Assembly: GCA_034509425.1 (NCBI GenBank)
Contig: JAVTVJ010000011.1
Coordinates: 2,790,001-2,854,000, forward strand
DNA: 64,000 nucleotides
Direction of reading: 5' to 3'
Source of the DNA: Eopsaltria australis
Taxonomy: Eukaryota; Chordata; Aves; Passeriformes; Petroicidae
This document shows, one piece after another, positions 1 through 11,735 of this stretch (the stretch's first letter is position 1; every line of letters begins with the position of its first letter). The notes under the pieces were generated by a model. The model was given only the letters and a program-made list of their open reading frames with translations, did no database searches and was not told the DNA's origin. Both the position numbers and the translations under genes were made by a program.

Positions 1-2886
1 CTTGCCCTAAGCATTTCAGACCTCAGGAAAGGAAGGTGACCTGCTTCAGGCATTCACACAATGATTCAAAACCCACCAATCCTCTTTGATTAATTCCAGC
101 CATACCCTGAGTCCTGCCTGAAGCGCTTCTGGGCTGTGTCAGGAAGAAGAGGCTATCCTTGCATGTCTCCAGAGTTAGCTGTACTACCCTCTCTAAGACA
201 GAAGAGTAAATGGTTTCCATGGTACGTGGGTCAGGCAACTCAGTATAAAAGTCTGTCTATTTCTTCTTCTCAGAATTAATCAAAAGTCTTTTTAGTGGAG
301 CCAGACAAAATAAGAGATAACACCTATTTTAGTTCTTTAGCTGCTTTTTTTCTTGTACTTAAAACAATCTTTCAGAAATATCAACATGCTGAGTCTTATT
401 CTGGCCTACGAAATATAGAAACGAGGTATTCCAGACACAATTATGATAAGTATACAAATAAAACTATTTTTTGAAACCAGATAATACTTCTATTTAATTA
501 TTTCTTTTTTTTTTAATTATTTGCTTGTACTTTGAACAGCAGAGTTGATTAATGCAGTAAAGAAAATAGAAAAAAACCCCAACCAAAACACTTAATTCTT
601 TCTACCACTACAATATCAGATTTTTTTTATTTTATTTTTTAAGGAGTGAAGGATTGCTCTGTTCTTTTAAAATTGAAAGATCAATTCCCATGGTAGCTAT
701 GAGTGTCTGGGCAACCACTGTATTTAGCATATGGAAGTTATAAGATGACCTTTGTTTGTTATGGATTGATTATTATGCAAAATACTCCCTGCAGTGAAGG
801 TGGGGATAATGGTGTTGTTTAGAGGCACCATATACTATTTTCATGTGAAAGTTAAGCAATGATGTAAAATCAGGGGTTCTATGACTGTAAAATTAGATTT
901 TTTAAGTCTGTATGGGTTTTTCTTTATGGAATCAACCAAATTATGCATATAGCTAGATATAGATAGACATGGAAAACTCATACATAGAAACACATTAATT
1001 TTCAAGCAAAAGTAAACCCCCCTCCCACTCATGTTTGGTTTTTAATTGAGGACTTGTCCTCATGTTTTGACTCTTTTAGGGATTAGTCTTTCCAATTTCA
1101 CAAAAAGCCACTTACAGATTCCTTATTCACTTGAAAGCTTAGTCTGGATCAATTTATTCCTATGGTCAATTATTATGGTTGAAGAAGGAGATGCCTTAGG
1201 TAATAATCTTTCCATGAGGAAGGAAAAGTTTATTTTTACCACATGCAAGAGTTTGTTTTTATTTTATTCTATTTTAATTTAATTTTATTATTTTATTTTA
1301 TTCTGTCAGCATTGTAACATTTAACAAAATTCACTGAGTTACTTTCTTTTCTTATTAGAGGTTTTAATTTTGCTGGTGGGGTTTTTTTTTGTGGGGGAAA
1401 GGGGGAGTTGAGATGGTGGGTTATGTGACCAATGATTGAGAAAATTCACCATTGTAGGAGCAATCAGGATTTTATTTCAGTTCTGTAAGATCTCTGGGTA
1501 AGAGTATTGCTATCAGCAGTATTTCTCATATATATTTTGTCCTCGTGTTTCTAAAGTCACTATCAGTAATAATTCTTCTGCATGGGAAGAGAATACACAT
1601 CTATTGCACTGATGGAATTCTGGTCTTCCTAAATCACAGGGAAAATGCCTATGCCTGAGCCAGTCCTCCAAAGTTTCCTTAACAGTCAGGGAATAAAAGG
1701 ACATGGTTAGAGGATAACCCATCAGAACTAACTTGGATAAGGGCTCCACACACCCTTGAATTTTTTTCTTTTTTTCTTTCTCATCTCTGGACCATAAATA
1801 TAAAGAGCTGAGGATTTCTATTTTGGGTATATGCATCTTAATCTAGATAGATAAATTCTTCCCTTTGATCTCTATCTGCGGATGAGCTTACATGGGTTGC
1901 TTTATTCATAAGGTTCTTCCCGATAAGAAAAGTTCAGTGAAAAGAAAGAAAGTAACAGCCCTGTGGCTCTGAAAGCACAATCTGCAGACAAACATGGGCA
2001 TGTAAGAGACTCACCCAGTTACCAGCAGCAGAGACCAGGAGGCTGCTTGGTCCTACAGAAGTGCTGGTCCAGAATAACACTTTTTACATAAGATCTGTGC
2101 TCACACCCCACAGTATGAAGAATAATGTTTAAAGCGCTACACATATACCATGAGCACCTTACATATTTCTAACACAACCTGTTCAGCTGCTAGTAGTAAT
2201 TTACCCTGATCACCTCCCACATGATAAAATCATTGCTACTGGGCCCTTTGCTGGACCTCTAAAGAGGCACATCCTGTTGGGGTTAATTGAAGTTGTGAAA
2301 AATGGCAGGTTAACTGCTTTGCACTGTCAGAAGAAGGCTATGGCAGAAAAACATGAAGGCTGAAACACAATCCGTCTCCTCAAACAATATATTTTATATC
2401 TCTCATACCTCACTTCACCCTGTCACTGTTCACTTGACAAGAACTCAGGACATTGGAACAGTTTTGATGTGACTGGATTTGTTAGAGGAATGTTGTTAGT
2501 TTGCTGAATGGCATTTTTACAGAATAGTTTGGGAATGAAGGCAAATTGAAAATTAAGATTTTGCAAAATAAACTGAGATTTTTTCCTTGTTAATGACCAC
2601 ACAGATTCCAACTTGATAATTAAAAGTTCAGGCAGTTAACTTAGGTGCTGCATTTAGCAGACCTCAGTGAAACTGCCCAGCCTGCACTTTTGTTGAAAGC
2701 CAAAAATAATTATGTGTTCTGCATCAGTATAACACTTACTATGTAATTACATGAAAGTAGACAATGTATTTGATATTTATGTTCCATAATGTACAGCATT
2801 GACAATAACACTAGTGACTGAATAAAACAATCCCACATAGCTGTGCAAACCTGTTCTAACATGTAGCAATTTAGAGAGATATTACT
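1..2886. other. AT-rich non-coding DNA, no gene recognised
   Basis: The stretch is AT-rich with scattered T-runs and no recognisable repeat family. A strong-looking acceptor (TTTTAG at 1074-1079) is followed by a short open frame to about 1199, but the possible donor there is weak (GTAATA), so no exon is called. A loose cluster of G-runs lies at 1376-1425. No RNA gene or regulatory motif stands out. Confidence 0.6.
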
Positions 2887-3483
2887 GTGGGAAAGAGGAC
2901 AGCACAGCTTTCTTCTTCTCTATCTGCCTCTCTCCTTTTTTTTTCTTTAAGAGTGTACTTGCTCTTAAGAACATGTTTCCTTTCCTCAATAAAAAGCAGA
3001 ATAGTCTATAAAACAAAAGCAAGACAGACAGACTTCCTCCTGACTGGACATGTTACATGTGAAGCTAAATATGGATTATCGTTGAAGCAAGACAGTCGGC
3101 AAGTGTCTTTTGAGCAGCATGTGGCTCTTAAGCAGTTCCAGTGCCTCCCCATGCTGAGAGAGCACCATGTGTCCAGCAGGAAGGCTGCTGAAAAATCTCA
3201 GCCTCCAACTGTGGGAGGAAGCAAGTCAGCCAACACTGCAGAGGTCAGTGTTGCCCCATCATGCCGGGTTGTAAATGCCTGCTTGTCCAGATGCACCTCA
3301 CATTGCACTGAGGACATTTTGAGTACCAAAACCAGATGCCACATGAGCTTTCCCTTGACATCTCTTTCCAAACTGAATGCAGCATATCTGGGGATTGTCA
3401 GCCTAATGACCATAAGGAAATCCGAAAAGCACTGGAATTATAAAATAAAACTGCTCTTGTATGATTTTGCATCATACTTATGA
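2887..3483 (+). other. Longest open frame of the window (198 codons), probably not a gene
   Basis: This is the longest stop-free stretch in the window. It starts at GTG, which eukaryotes do not normally use, and the first in-frame ATG comes only near codon 89, leaving about 110 residues. The frame ends in TGA at 3481-3483. The conceptual product has a serine/leucine-rich start and shows no domain, repeat, or signal or membrane pattern I recognise. A 71-codon frame also lies on the opposite strand inside it (3198-3413), which fits the locally higher GC content rather than coding. It could be a lineage-specific transcript or the remnant of an unrecognised retroposed sequence. I infer chance openness in a patch of raised GC. 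Cross-species conservation with a codon-periodic pattern would change that view. Confidence 0.25.
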
Positions 3484-6400
3484 GAATAATTTCTTTTCTA
3501 ATTACATCTGAAACTAGCAAGAGTGTTAACACTGCACCACAGAGCTCTTTCTATACTGTTAAGACAGCTTTCCTTGAAAAGAGACTAAGGGACTTATTTT
3601 CCTAATTTCTCAAGTTAGTCAGAAAGCAGCTGCTCATGCTTGCAACACAAACAACTTTGAGAAAATATCATGGATATTTTCCTCTGATGTTTTATATACA
3701 AATTTAAGTGCACTAATTCCTAAAAACTTTTGTTTAGGTTTATAGTAAATGACTGGTACTGTTGTAATTTTAAAAAAATTTGGTTTCATGGAACAAGACT
3801 GTTTGTGTACGACTTCTAAAAAGAATGAATACATTAAATATTTTATGAGGCTTTTAAATGCTTGATGATAGAGATTCAACATGGTCTGTTCTCATGCTGG
3901 ATGGCCAGGAACAAGAGGCCTCTTTTATTGTTCCCTGTAAAACCAATGAAATGGAACCAATTGAAATATTGTGCACAGAGTCACAGGCACTGAATAATAG
4001 TGCTTTTTGAATGGTAAGAACACAACAAAGTGCATCTCAAGAGCTTTGTTTGTATGGTGCAGACCTCTCCTCAGAGTGGACTGTCTGAAGAGGCTTTGCT
4101 TAATGCACTGTTTAATAGCAGGGCTCTTCAAGGTCTCCCCACTCCATTATGACATGTGCACTGCTGCTCCTTGGATATGAGAACAGAAGCAAAACAGCAA
4201 GGAAAAAAGGCAGAGTTTACTTAACCCAAATGACTTCCACTCATTTTCCAAAATGCACAAGTATCTAACAATGGAAAATATTAAATCCAACATTCACAAC
4301 ATATGAATTTATAATTAGAGAAAGGAGACCTTCTACACATTAAAGGCTTGTTTATGTGGTAGAAATTATAGGATTTTCACTGAAAATTGGAATCACAGAA
4401 GACTTGTGACAGTGAAGATGTGTGAGGTACAAATTTGAATGTAATAACAATTCTACTACAACTGTGCAATCTGAATGTATAAATAAGGTACAATTTCAAT
4501 ATAAAAATCCTTCTTACAGTAATTTGTACTTCTTTTGTTTGACTGAGCTGTGTTCTTAAATGCCTTTGCAGAACCTGAGAGTGTAAATGCCTCTAATAAT
4601 TATTTGTGGGTACTGCTTATGCAAGCACACATTTTAGTTACCTTTACAAATAATATGGTATATTGAAATGGTGAGCACCACTAATTACATAAAAATGCTT
4701 AAATCTATGAAGTACTGGCTTGTTTTCAATAAGAATGACCAGGGCATGGGGTGAAGGAGCTGCAGAGAAACATTGTTGTAAGAGGGAATTGTGTTTTGCC
4801 TCAGTCAGTCCATTTTTGCAAAGAAATCAGACTGAATTAGGGCATAAGCATGTGAATTCTTTATGATGTCCAGTATATAAATGCATTGAATCCTGAAGGG
4901 TTAATTGTAAATTATTGCAAGAGAACACTGGGGTCCCAGTCCAATCCTAATGGAGATACTGCAACAACTAGCCAAGTACTTCCTCTTTCTAACAGAAAGT
5001 GAAGCTGAAAAATAAAAGACAAAAGATTAAAGACAAAAGAAAGGAACATATTTTAGTAGTACCATATGACTAAACAGAATTGACTGCTAAGTTTAAGTGA
5101 TCAGAAAGCTGAAATCATGGAACAGTCAGGATAATATGCTGCTTTTCAAAATACTCAAGATCATTAGACATGAAGTGCACTTTTATCTTCCACTGCAAGA
5201 GATCACTAGTATTCCTAATTAAATAATTACTCCCTAGCATCTATATTCAGAGTATATTGAAGAAAAACTCTAATGAATGTATTTGATGTAGAAGTCTTCC
5301 AAAGAGATGACTTACTATGTAAAGGAATTTACTGACTCCTCCCATAATTATTTATCATCTGAATAACGAAGAATGTATGTTCAGAAACAATAAATTACAA
5401 AATCAGTATCCATTTTTCCTGCATGGGTTTCATACCACTCCTTGGCTATGGTTAACAGGCTACGTATCACTCCTCTGAATTCTGAGGTGTGCATTGCTCA
5501 TCACCTCCCAACCATCAGCAGAGAGGAGTAGCTGCTGTCTCCCATGAAGGAGCAGTAGGTTCAGTGTTTGCCTCACGCGATGAAACTCCCCCTCTCTCCA
5601 CCAGTGGTAGAGGGAGCTGAGGACTACACATTCTGGGTCAGTTGGTTCTTTGTCTTTCCAGTTGTTTTTTCTTTTTTTTCTTACCTCTCCATCCTCTCCA
5701 TCCCACATGGAGATTTCTTGCCTTCATACTTATAACTGCACAACTCCTTTTTTTTCTGGATGCTTATTAGCTCTGCTTTCTCTTTTTGTGTCCTTTCTCC
5801 CAAATGATCTTCCTTATGATACCCCTAGCTCAACATAATCTTAGTCCTCTATGCTACATCTTCACATACTATCTCTAGAGCAGCAGAGTTTCTTTTCAGG
5901 TAAAAAGGTTTCCTCCAGTCAGTTTTTCAGACTGACTTTTCACTTTTTCACATCTAAATTTCCTTCAAAATGAAGTATTAGGGAAAATGTTTTTGTGTCC
6001 ATATATTTCCATTTATTTACACAGCAACCTTAGAAGCACACTAAATCCTTTTTTATCAAAGAAATTGGAATGCAACATAATACAAAGATAAAACTTAAGA
6101 GTTTCCCTCCTTGAACAGAGATTCATTTTATCCTTGAGTATAACATCATAATACAGAAAATTGAGAGCTGAGTTTGAGAAGCCAGAAGAATGGAAACTTA
6201 AAACAGACAGTAACATTTTTTCTTTGACTTTCTATAACAGATATTTGTATCTCTAAGACATTCTTTTACATTTCTTCATTTATTCTTTTATTTAAATTCT
6301 TCACACATGAGTTTTTTATACAACCATGTGCATTAAAAAAGTCATTGACATTTCAAAGAAAATATTCAATTCCACATAAGTGTGTTCTGTTTCCATTGTA

Positions 6401-7592
6401 CTAGCACACACATGGGCACAAACAGACTTTTGGAGCTCATATTTATTATTGTAAATATAGTTAACCTCTATTAGTTGCTCAAAAATAAAGTTTTTATATA
6501 AGGTGAGATGCAGAAACCATATTTTTAACTTTAAATTGATTCCAGAGAGTGCTGAAGTTGGCATTTAAGAATGTAAAATAAGCTTGAGACCTGAAAGAGT
6601 CATATATACTTAATAGTTGATGTCCAATTTTTCACACAGTTCAACTAAATCCCTTACCCACCTTTTGTTAACAGACCAAAAAATAAGGACTTGGCATAGA
6701 TCAGGAAAATTAACTGCAGTATTTTAATTGCAAAGAAATTATTTTTTTCTTCCACAAAGATTCAGGGTTTTAGTTGTATTTCAATTTAAAATTTGTAGTT
6801 TACTTATGATTGGCTTTACAGCACAGCCCAAGGTTTAAAACAGTAACAAATCAAGGACTTTTGAAAACTGATCTGTCTTTCTTGCTGTTGCTCCCTATTC
6901 CTCAGCCTTGTATCCTCTTTGTTTTACAATTCCCGAGCTACTTCTGCCACTCTTCTTCTGGCTCTTTTCTTGGCCGAAGATGCTACTTCAAAAGAAAATA
7001 ATAATAAACTGATTTTCACTTTTCCTTTAAAATCCAAGATTAGCAGTCTGAATTGACAATTAAGAGCTGTTGGTATTCCTTCTAATCTGTGGGTACTCTC
7101 CTGCTGGGTCTATTGTATTCTCAGCCTTTGTTTTACTGCTTGATACTGTTAGTAAATGTCAGTGTTAATCAGTATCACAGTTTGTTTTACTGCAGGAAAT
7201 GCTTTCAGTTGAATAGAAATGAAAGGTGAAATGCCATTAGAGAAACAGTGTTAAGCACTGAGACTCAGTTCTTCAGAATGATGCTTCTATGATTATTTTA
7301 TGGCTCCCAAAGACTACGCTTTCCTGATAGACAGAAAAAGTGAAAATTTTAATACATTGTCATGATTCATCTCCCCAGTACTCGCTTCACTTTTTCTCCT
7401 ACAGGAGAGAGAAAGCATGCTGAAAAAAACAAACAGAACAACAGCATTCTCATAATACATGTAATAACCCACAGAAAAATTTTCTGCTTCTTGAATTTGG
7501 TAGGTGTTCTGCAGCAAATGTAAGTGTAGGAATAATACATTGCTAGTTGTGTATAGTGTGTACTGTACCACTCATCCTGATCTGACAATGTA
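3484..7592. other. AT-rich non-coding DNA
   Basis: No repeat family or exon structure was recognised. A slightly GC-raised patch with one CpG-containing segment (CACGCGA near 5575) spans about 5460-5720. It carries an 82-codon minus-strand frame without a recognisable product and without clear splice sites. Confidence 0.55.
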
Positions 7593-7758
7593 ATGGGAAA
7601 TGGAAAGAAGGGAAGGGGAAGGGGCAAGGGACAGGGACAGGGATAGGGACAGGAGGGGAGGGGCAAGGAAAAGGGAAAGGAGGGGAGGGGCAAGGGAAAG
7701 GAGGTGAGGGGCAAGGAAAGCAGAAAAGGAAAAGGTCAAAAGGCAAAAGAAAGGGAAA
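7593..7758 (+). repeat. G-rich purine minisatellite
   Basis: The plus strand is almost purely purine. An 18-base unit, AGGAGGGGAGGGGCAAGG, occurs at 7651 and 7678, with a one-base variant at 7699. It is preceded by tandem GGGACA-type hexamers at 7628-7650. Runs of three to four G separated by short loops fit the pattern for G-quadruplexes, and the purine bias also favours triplex (H-DNA). The proline-rich frames on the minus strand are by-products of the repeat, not genes. Confidence 0.85.
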
Positions 7759-7834
7759 TACTTGAACATGTGTCTCTCACTTATCAGGTAATATGACTGA
7801 ACTTCAATGTATATAACTTAAATATGTTTATACG

Positions 7835-8399
7835 TGTATTTATGGGTCTGGCTGGGTTGGAGTTAATTTTTATCTTAGTAGCGAGCATAGCATTGTGTTT
7901 TGGATTTCTCACTAAGGCACTGTTGATAAAAACAGTGTTGTGGTTATTTCTGAGCATTGCTTGTACAACAGTAAGGATTTGGGGTTTTTGTTTTCTTTTG
8001 ATTTATTTTTTTTCTCCAATCTGCTCCCTGCAATGCGTAGGCTGAGGGTGCAAAAGAAGCTGGGAGGCAACACAACCTTAGCAGTTGACCAAAACTGACC
8101 AAAAGGATATTCCAAGCAACATAACATTAATTATGCTCATCATTAAAAACTGTGGGGAGACAGTCACTGCACAGAGAGTAGTTGGGCATACTTGTGGGAA
8201 GTGGTGAGGGACTACCTTTGCATCACTTGCTTCTTCAGGTTTTTTCCCTCATTCCTCCACCCTTTAAATTGTATTCACCAAGACCCAGAAGTTTTTTAGT
8301 TTTACTCTTCCTGCTTACTGCCTTGTCCAGGTGGAGCAGAGGGGAGCAAGCAGTTGGCCTTGTGATGTTTAGGTGACTGATGGGATCAAGCCACCACCA
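7835..8399 (+). mobile_element. Degraded solo LTR, ERVL-like endogenous retrovirus
   Basis: The element runs parallel, on the opposite strand, to the copy at 15592-16202. Both have a 5' part with a GTTTTG(G/A)ATTT core followed by GTTGATAA, then GGCTGAGGGTGCA with AAGAAGCTGGGAGG or a close variant, then a GACCAAAAGGATATTCC-type block. The 3' part here (TTTTAGTTTTACTCTTCC, then GGATCAAGCCACCACCA) matches the end of a class III LTR family I know from songbird genomes. That family name is recalled, not searched. No internal gag or pol sequence lies beside it, so it is a solo LTR left by recombination. Ends are approximate, and no target-site duplication could be made out. It carries many substitutions and has lost most CpGs, suggesting an old insertion. 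Confidence 0.75.
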
Positions 8400-11034
8400 T
8401 ATAGAAAACAGATGTTTACAGGTTTCTGAAGCAGAAATAGTTTCTTTGCTTAGTGGAAAAGAAATCTAGTAAAAGGGATAGTGTAATTTACAGAATGGTC
8501 ATATGTCCTGTGGAGGTGATCATAATTTTGTGTGGTGTGTATAAGCATGAGTTTGGAACATGTTAATACTCATTGGGGAGATATACAGAAGGAAATGAGA
8601 CATTATTTAGTATTACAGTAACATATTTAGGAAAAGAGAAATATCAGCTTTAGCTCTTCCTTCTATTAATATTTTTGTGTCTAGAGTAATTCAGGTCATA
8701 TGAGAAAGTTCCATCCTGTAACAACGTGGGTACTGGTCGTTAATGAACATCTTCAGTAATGACAGAAATTAGTGTCCCCTAAATTTTCCTGTTACAAACT
8801 AGTCAAAGGTTTAATTTTAGTCAGATTTTCTTCAACTTGAGTGCTAAATATGGCTAAGATTGCAAATTTAGACTCACATCTGTAAAAAGCAGTTCCTCCT
8901 TTACAGTTTGAGATTGAATGCCACTTTACTTAAATCATGTGACTTAAATCACAGTCTTTTCATAAGTTTACACCAAACAGTTAGCTTAGTATTTACTTGA
9001 ATGGTTATTTTGTGAATTGCATTCAATGATAAGTCATTTTCCCTATACATTTTCCCTATGTGAAGTGAATATAGACTTGGAATAGTAAAAAACAGAATTT
9101 AAAAAAGCTGAAGGAAAGACTCTTAACTCAAAGAACTTTAGAAAAAATGATGATTTCTATTTAAAGTATTAGTCAATTATTATGAATTATATTTAGCATT
9201 TCAGTATTCCATATAAAAATTAAAAAGTAGATATAAACAAAAAGGGAAGAGGAATAGCTAACAACAAATATGAGCAGCTCTAAATGCTGCAGCTATTTCT
9301 CAGGAAACTTTTTTCCCCACCTCGCACCAAAGTGGTAGTGAATGTCAAGCTAGTTAATTACGTTTTTTCCTAACTTGTAACATTTTCCTGTTGCTTTCTT
9401 CTCTCTACTGCCTCGATCTCCATTAAGGAGGCTGCTCAAAAGGAAGAATTTTCTAAAAGCAGTCATGGGAGGGCCAGCATGTAAAATCCATGTAACAGTT
9501 CATTATTTTCATGAGTAAGTACAAGCAGCATTGTGAGAATACTTTAAATAAGCAGTGAATAAACAGTACAGATGAATACACACTAGTCCTAATGTATCTA
9601 AAAGGATTTTTATTTGTCATTGTTATTTTAGTATTTTAGCTGACTTGATTGAAAACTTTTTTTATTTTTAATGTGAGCCATTATAATCTGATTTCTAACA
9701 GAAAGTAACAGGGTAAATGACAAAAAAACAAATCAAGAAGTAAGTATCTGGAATCATATTGTGCACACAGAACTGTGCACCATTCCTGTCAAAGTGAGTA
9801 AATCAAACCAGTTAATGGATTTAAGTTACCATGTATCATGCTTTCAATTGTTTGGGGATTTTTTGGCTTTTTGTAGGTAGTTTTTCATGAGGTTTTGGGA
9901 GGGTTAGTTTTATTTTGTTTTGTTTTTCTCAAAAAGGTCACTTGCCCATTTAATGGTATCTACTGATGAGAATTCAAAACCTCCTTTTGACCAAGGAACT
10001 ATACCTGGTATGCAGTTTTGACCTGTCTTTCCACACTTACACCTAGTTATTTTCTTCCTGGTAATGTTCTGTGAGTAAATAAACAAACACAATTCCTATG
10101 AAAGTTCTATCCAGACATTTTATGTCCTAGCTTAATTAAGGTTATGTAATGTAATATTAAAGGATAAAGGAAGATGTAATCCCAAGCAGCAATAGTTTTA
10201 CAATTTCCTAGTCTGAAAAGCAGGTGTAGACATTGCCAGATTTATATCAAAAAGGGATGCCTTTTTCATTTGTGCACACTGAGAAAGAAGATTCATGGCT
10301 CTGGGAGTAAAGATACAGGTTAGCAAAATAACCCAAATTAATGAGGAATAAAACACATAGATAACATAAAAGTAAAAAGAAGTGAAACTGAGATAGATAA
10401 GGGTTGGGAAAAACTTGGAAAAAAAGCCAGAGTTTGCTCATAACAAAAAAAAAACCTGCATTCACTTTTGTCCACAGTTAGAACTGTCTTACCATTTTAG
10501 ATGACAACTTTCAATCAGCCCCCCAGTAAAGTGACCTACAGTTCCAGGTTATGGCACAGGCATTCCAAATTGTCAGTGCAAAAAACAAGCATAGAAGTTT
10601 CTGTATGATGTTGCATATTTCAGGGTCTAAGAGACCCAGGTGAATTGGTGCATGAGAAAAGGTAAGCTGCTTCCCAGCACGGGATGGGTGGGCACACTGT
10701 GAGCAGGGAATTAATAAAACGTTCCTGGTAGTGAACACAACAGAGAAGAAAAATCTCAAAGTCAGTGTTGAACTGCTGAACTGAGCTTGTGAAGTTGAAT
10801 TATTGTTTGTGTTTTTCCTTTACCTTATTGTCACAAATAGTGGAAGATGATTGTACGTTTTACTGAGGGCAGGTTTCAGGAGGGTTTCCCTTGGTCCCTC
10901 CACACTTCTAGGCAATTTTCCCTTTCTACTCTGAAAAACACATTTGTCCTTTTCTTATTCTATTGAAATATTTTTACACAATTACGCTAAAATTATGATG
11001 AACAACAAATTTAATGATAAATAGCTTATCAGGC
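8400..11034. other. AT-rich non-coding DNA
   Basis: No gene or repeat family was recognised. A T-rich run (TTTTGTTTTG type) lies at 9908-9930. A small GC-raised patch at 10650-10740 contains AATAAAACGTTCC, which could be a relic of a retroviral LTR end but is too short to call. Confidence 0.5.
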
Positions 11035-11735
11035 TCAGTTTAAGAGCAAGGACCATAACCTAGGCATCATCTTTGACTCAGTCTGCTCTCCAGAGCCTCT
11101 TAGCCCAGCTACATCTAATTTTTGTTGATTCATTCTGCATAATAGCTATAAGATACCATAATCCTCTCTGGCTGTGCAGTTAAATTTCTCCCAAGATCCT
11201 CGTCATCTCATATCTTGCTTATTGGAAAGTCTTTCTTTTCAGCTTTGAGAGATGATCTTGCCTGAGTCAAATCTATTCAGAATGCTACCGTAAGGAATAT
11301 TTTCCTAGCTCACTTCTCTTCCCTTTATGCTCTTCTGCTGATTTTTCTATCTCATCAAATATACACTATTTTTCTTTATTAACAGTTACCCTAATGGCCA
11401 ATTCTCACAGTACATACCTAGCTTCTGTTTTCTATGAGCCCTAGCCTGCGTACCTTCATCATTCTTGCTACATTTTGCAGCAAGCAATTTCAGGCTTACT
11501 CTCATGCTTCCTTTCATGCCTGGGAGGATCTCCTTTAAAAGACCCCTAGAGCTATCTTGTAATCCACCATCAATTCTCTTCCTAAAGCTGTTATTGGCTA
11601 TGATGCATAAAAGAAACCAAAGCCCCTAAGCAATTGGTGCAGTAAAACATAGTCTATATTGCTAAGCAATGTTTGTCTCATGGTCTCTTTGCAGTGCTCT
11701 GTTCCCATCCTGCATTCAGTGCACAGACTGTCACC
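11035..11735 (+). mobile_element. Ancient L3/CR1-type LINE fossil, end of RT frame and 3' UTR
   Basis: Broken pieces of a non-LTR reverse-transcriptase protein can be read. NLGIIFDS is at 11057-11080, and in another frame SIQNATVRNIFLAH is at 11272-11313. Both match the conserved C-terminal half of L2/L3/CR1-clade ORF2 proteins (typically xLGIIFDS...SIQNAA...ARIIFLAR). The downstream stretch AATTGGTGCAGT...TTGCTAAGCAATGTTTGTCTCATGGTCTC at about 11630-11690 resembles the 3' part of an amniote L3/CR1-like LINE that I recall from reptile repeats. At least one frameshift separates the two protein pieces, and stops interrupt both. There is no functional product. The assignment to L3 rather than L2 is inference from memory. 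Confidence 0.6.

Noticed and set aside
1376..1425. G-quadruplex
   Set aside because: G-runs are present but two of the loops are longer than 10 bases, so the structure would be weak.
2887..3483. 198-codon open frame as a protein-coding gene
   Set aside because: It starts at GTG, has no ATG in its first 88 codons, has no recognisable domain and sits in a locally GC-raised patch with an opposing frame.
7367..7769. Proline-rich minus-strand frames
   Set aside because: They are translations of the purine minisatellite and exist in all three frames, as expected for repeat-driven openness.
10700..10740. LTR end relic (AATAAAACGTTCC)
   Set aside because: Too short and with no matching LTR body around it.
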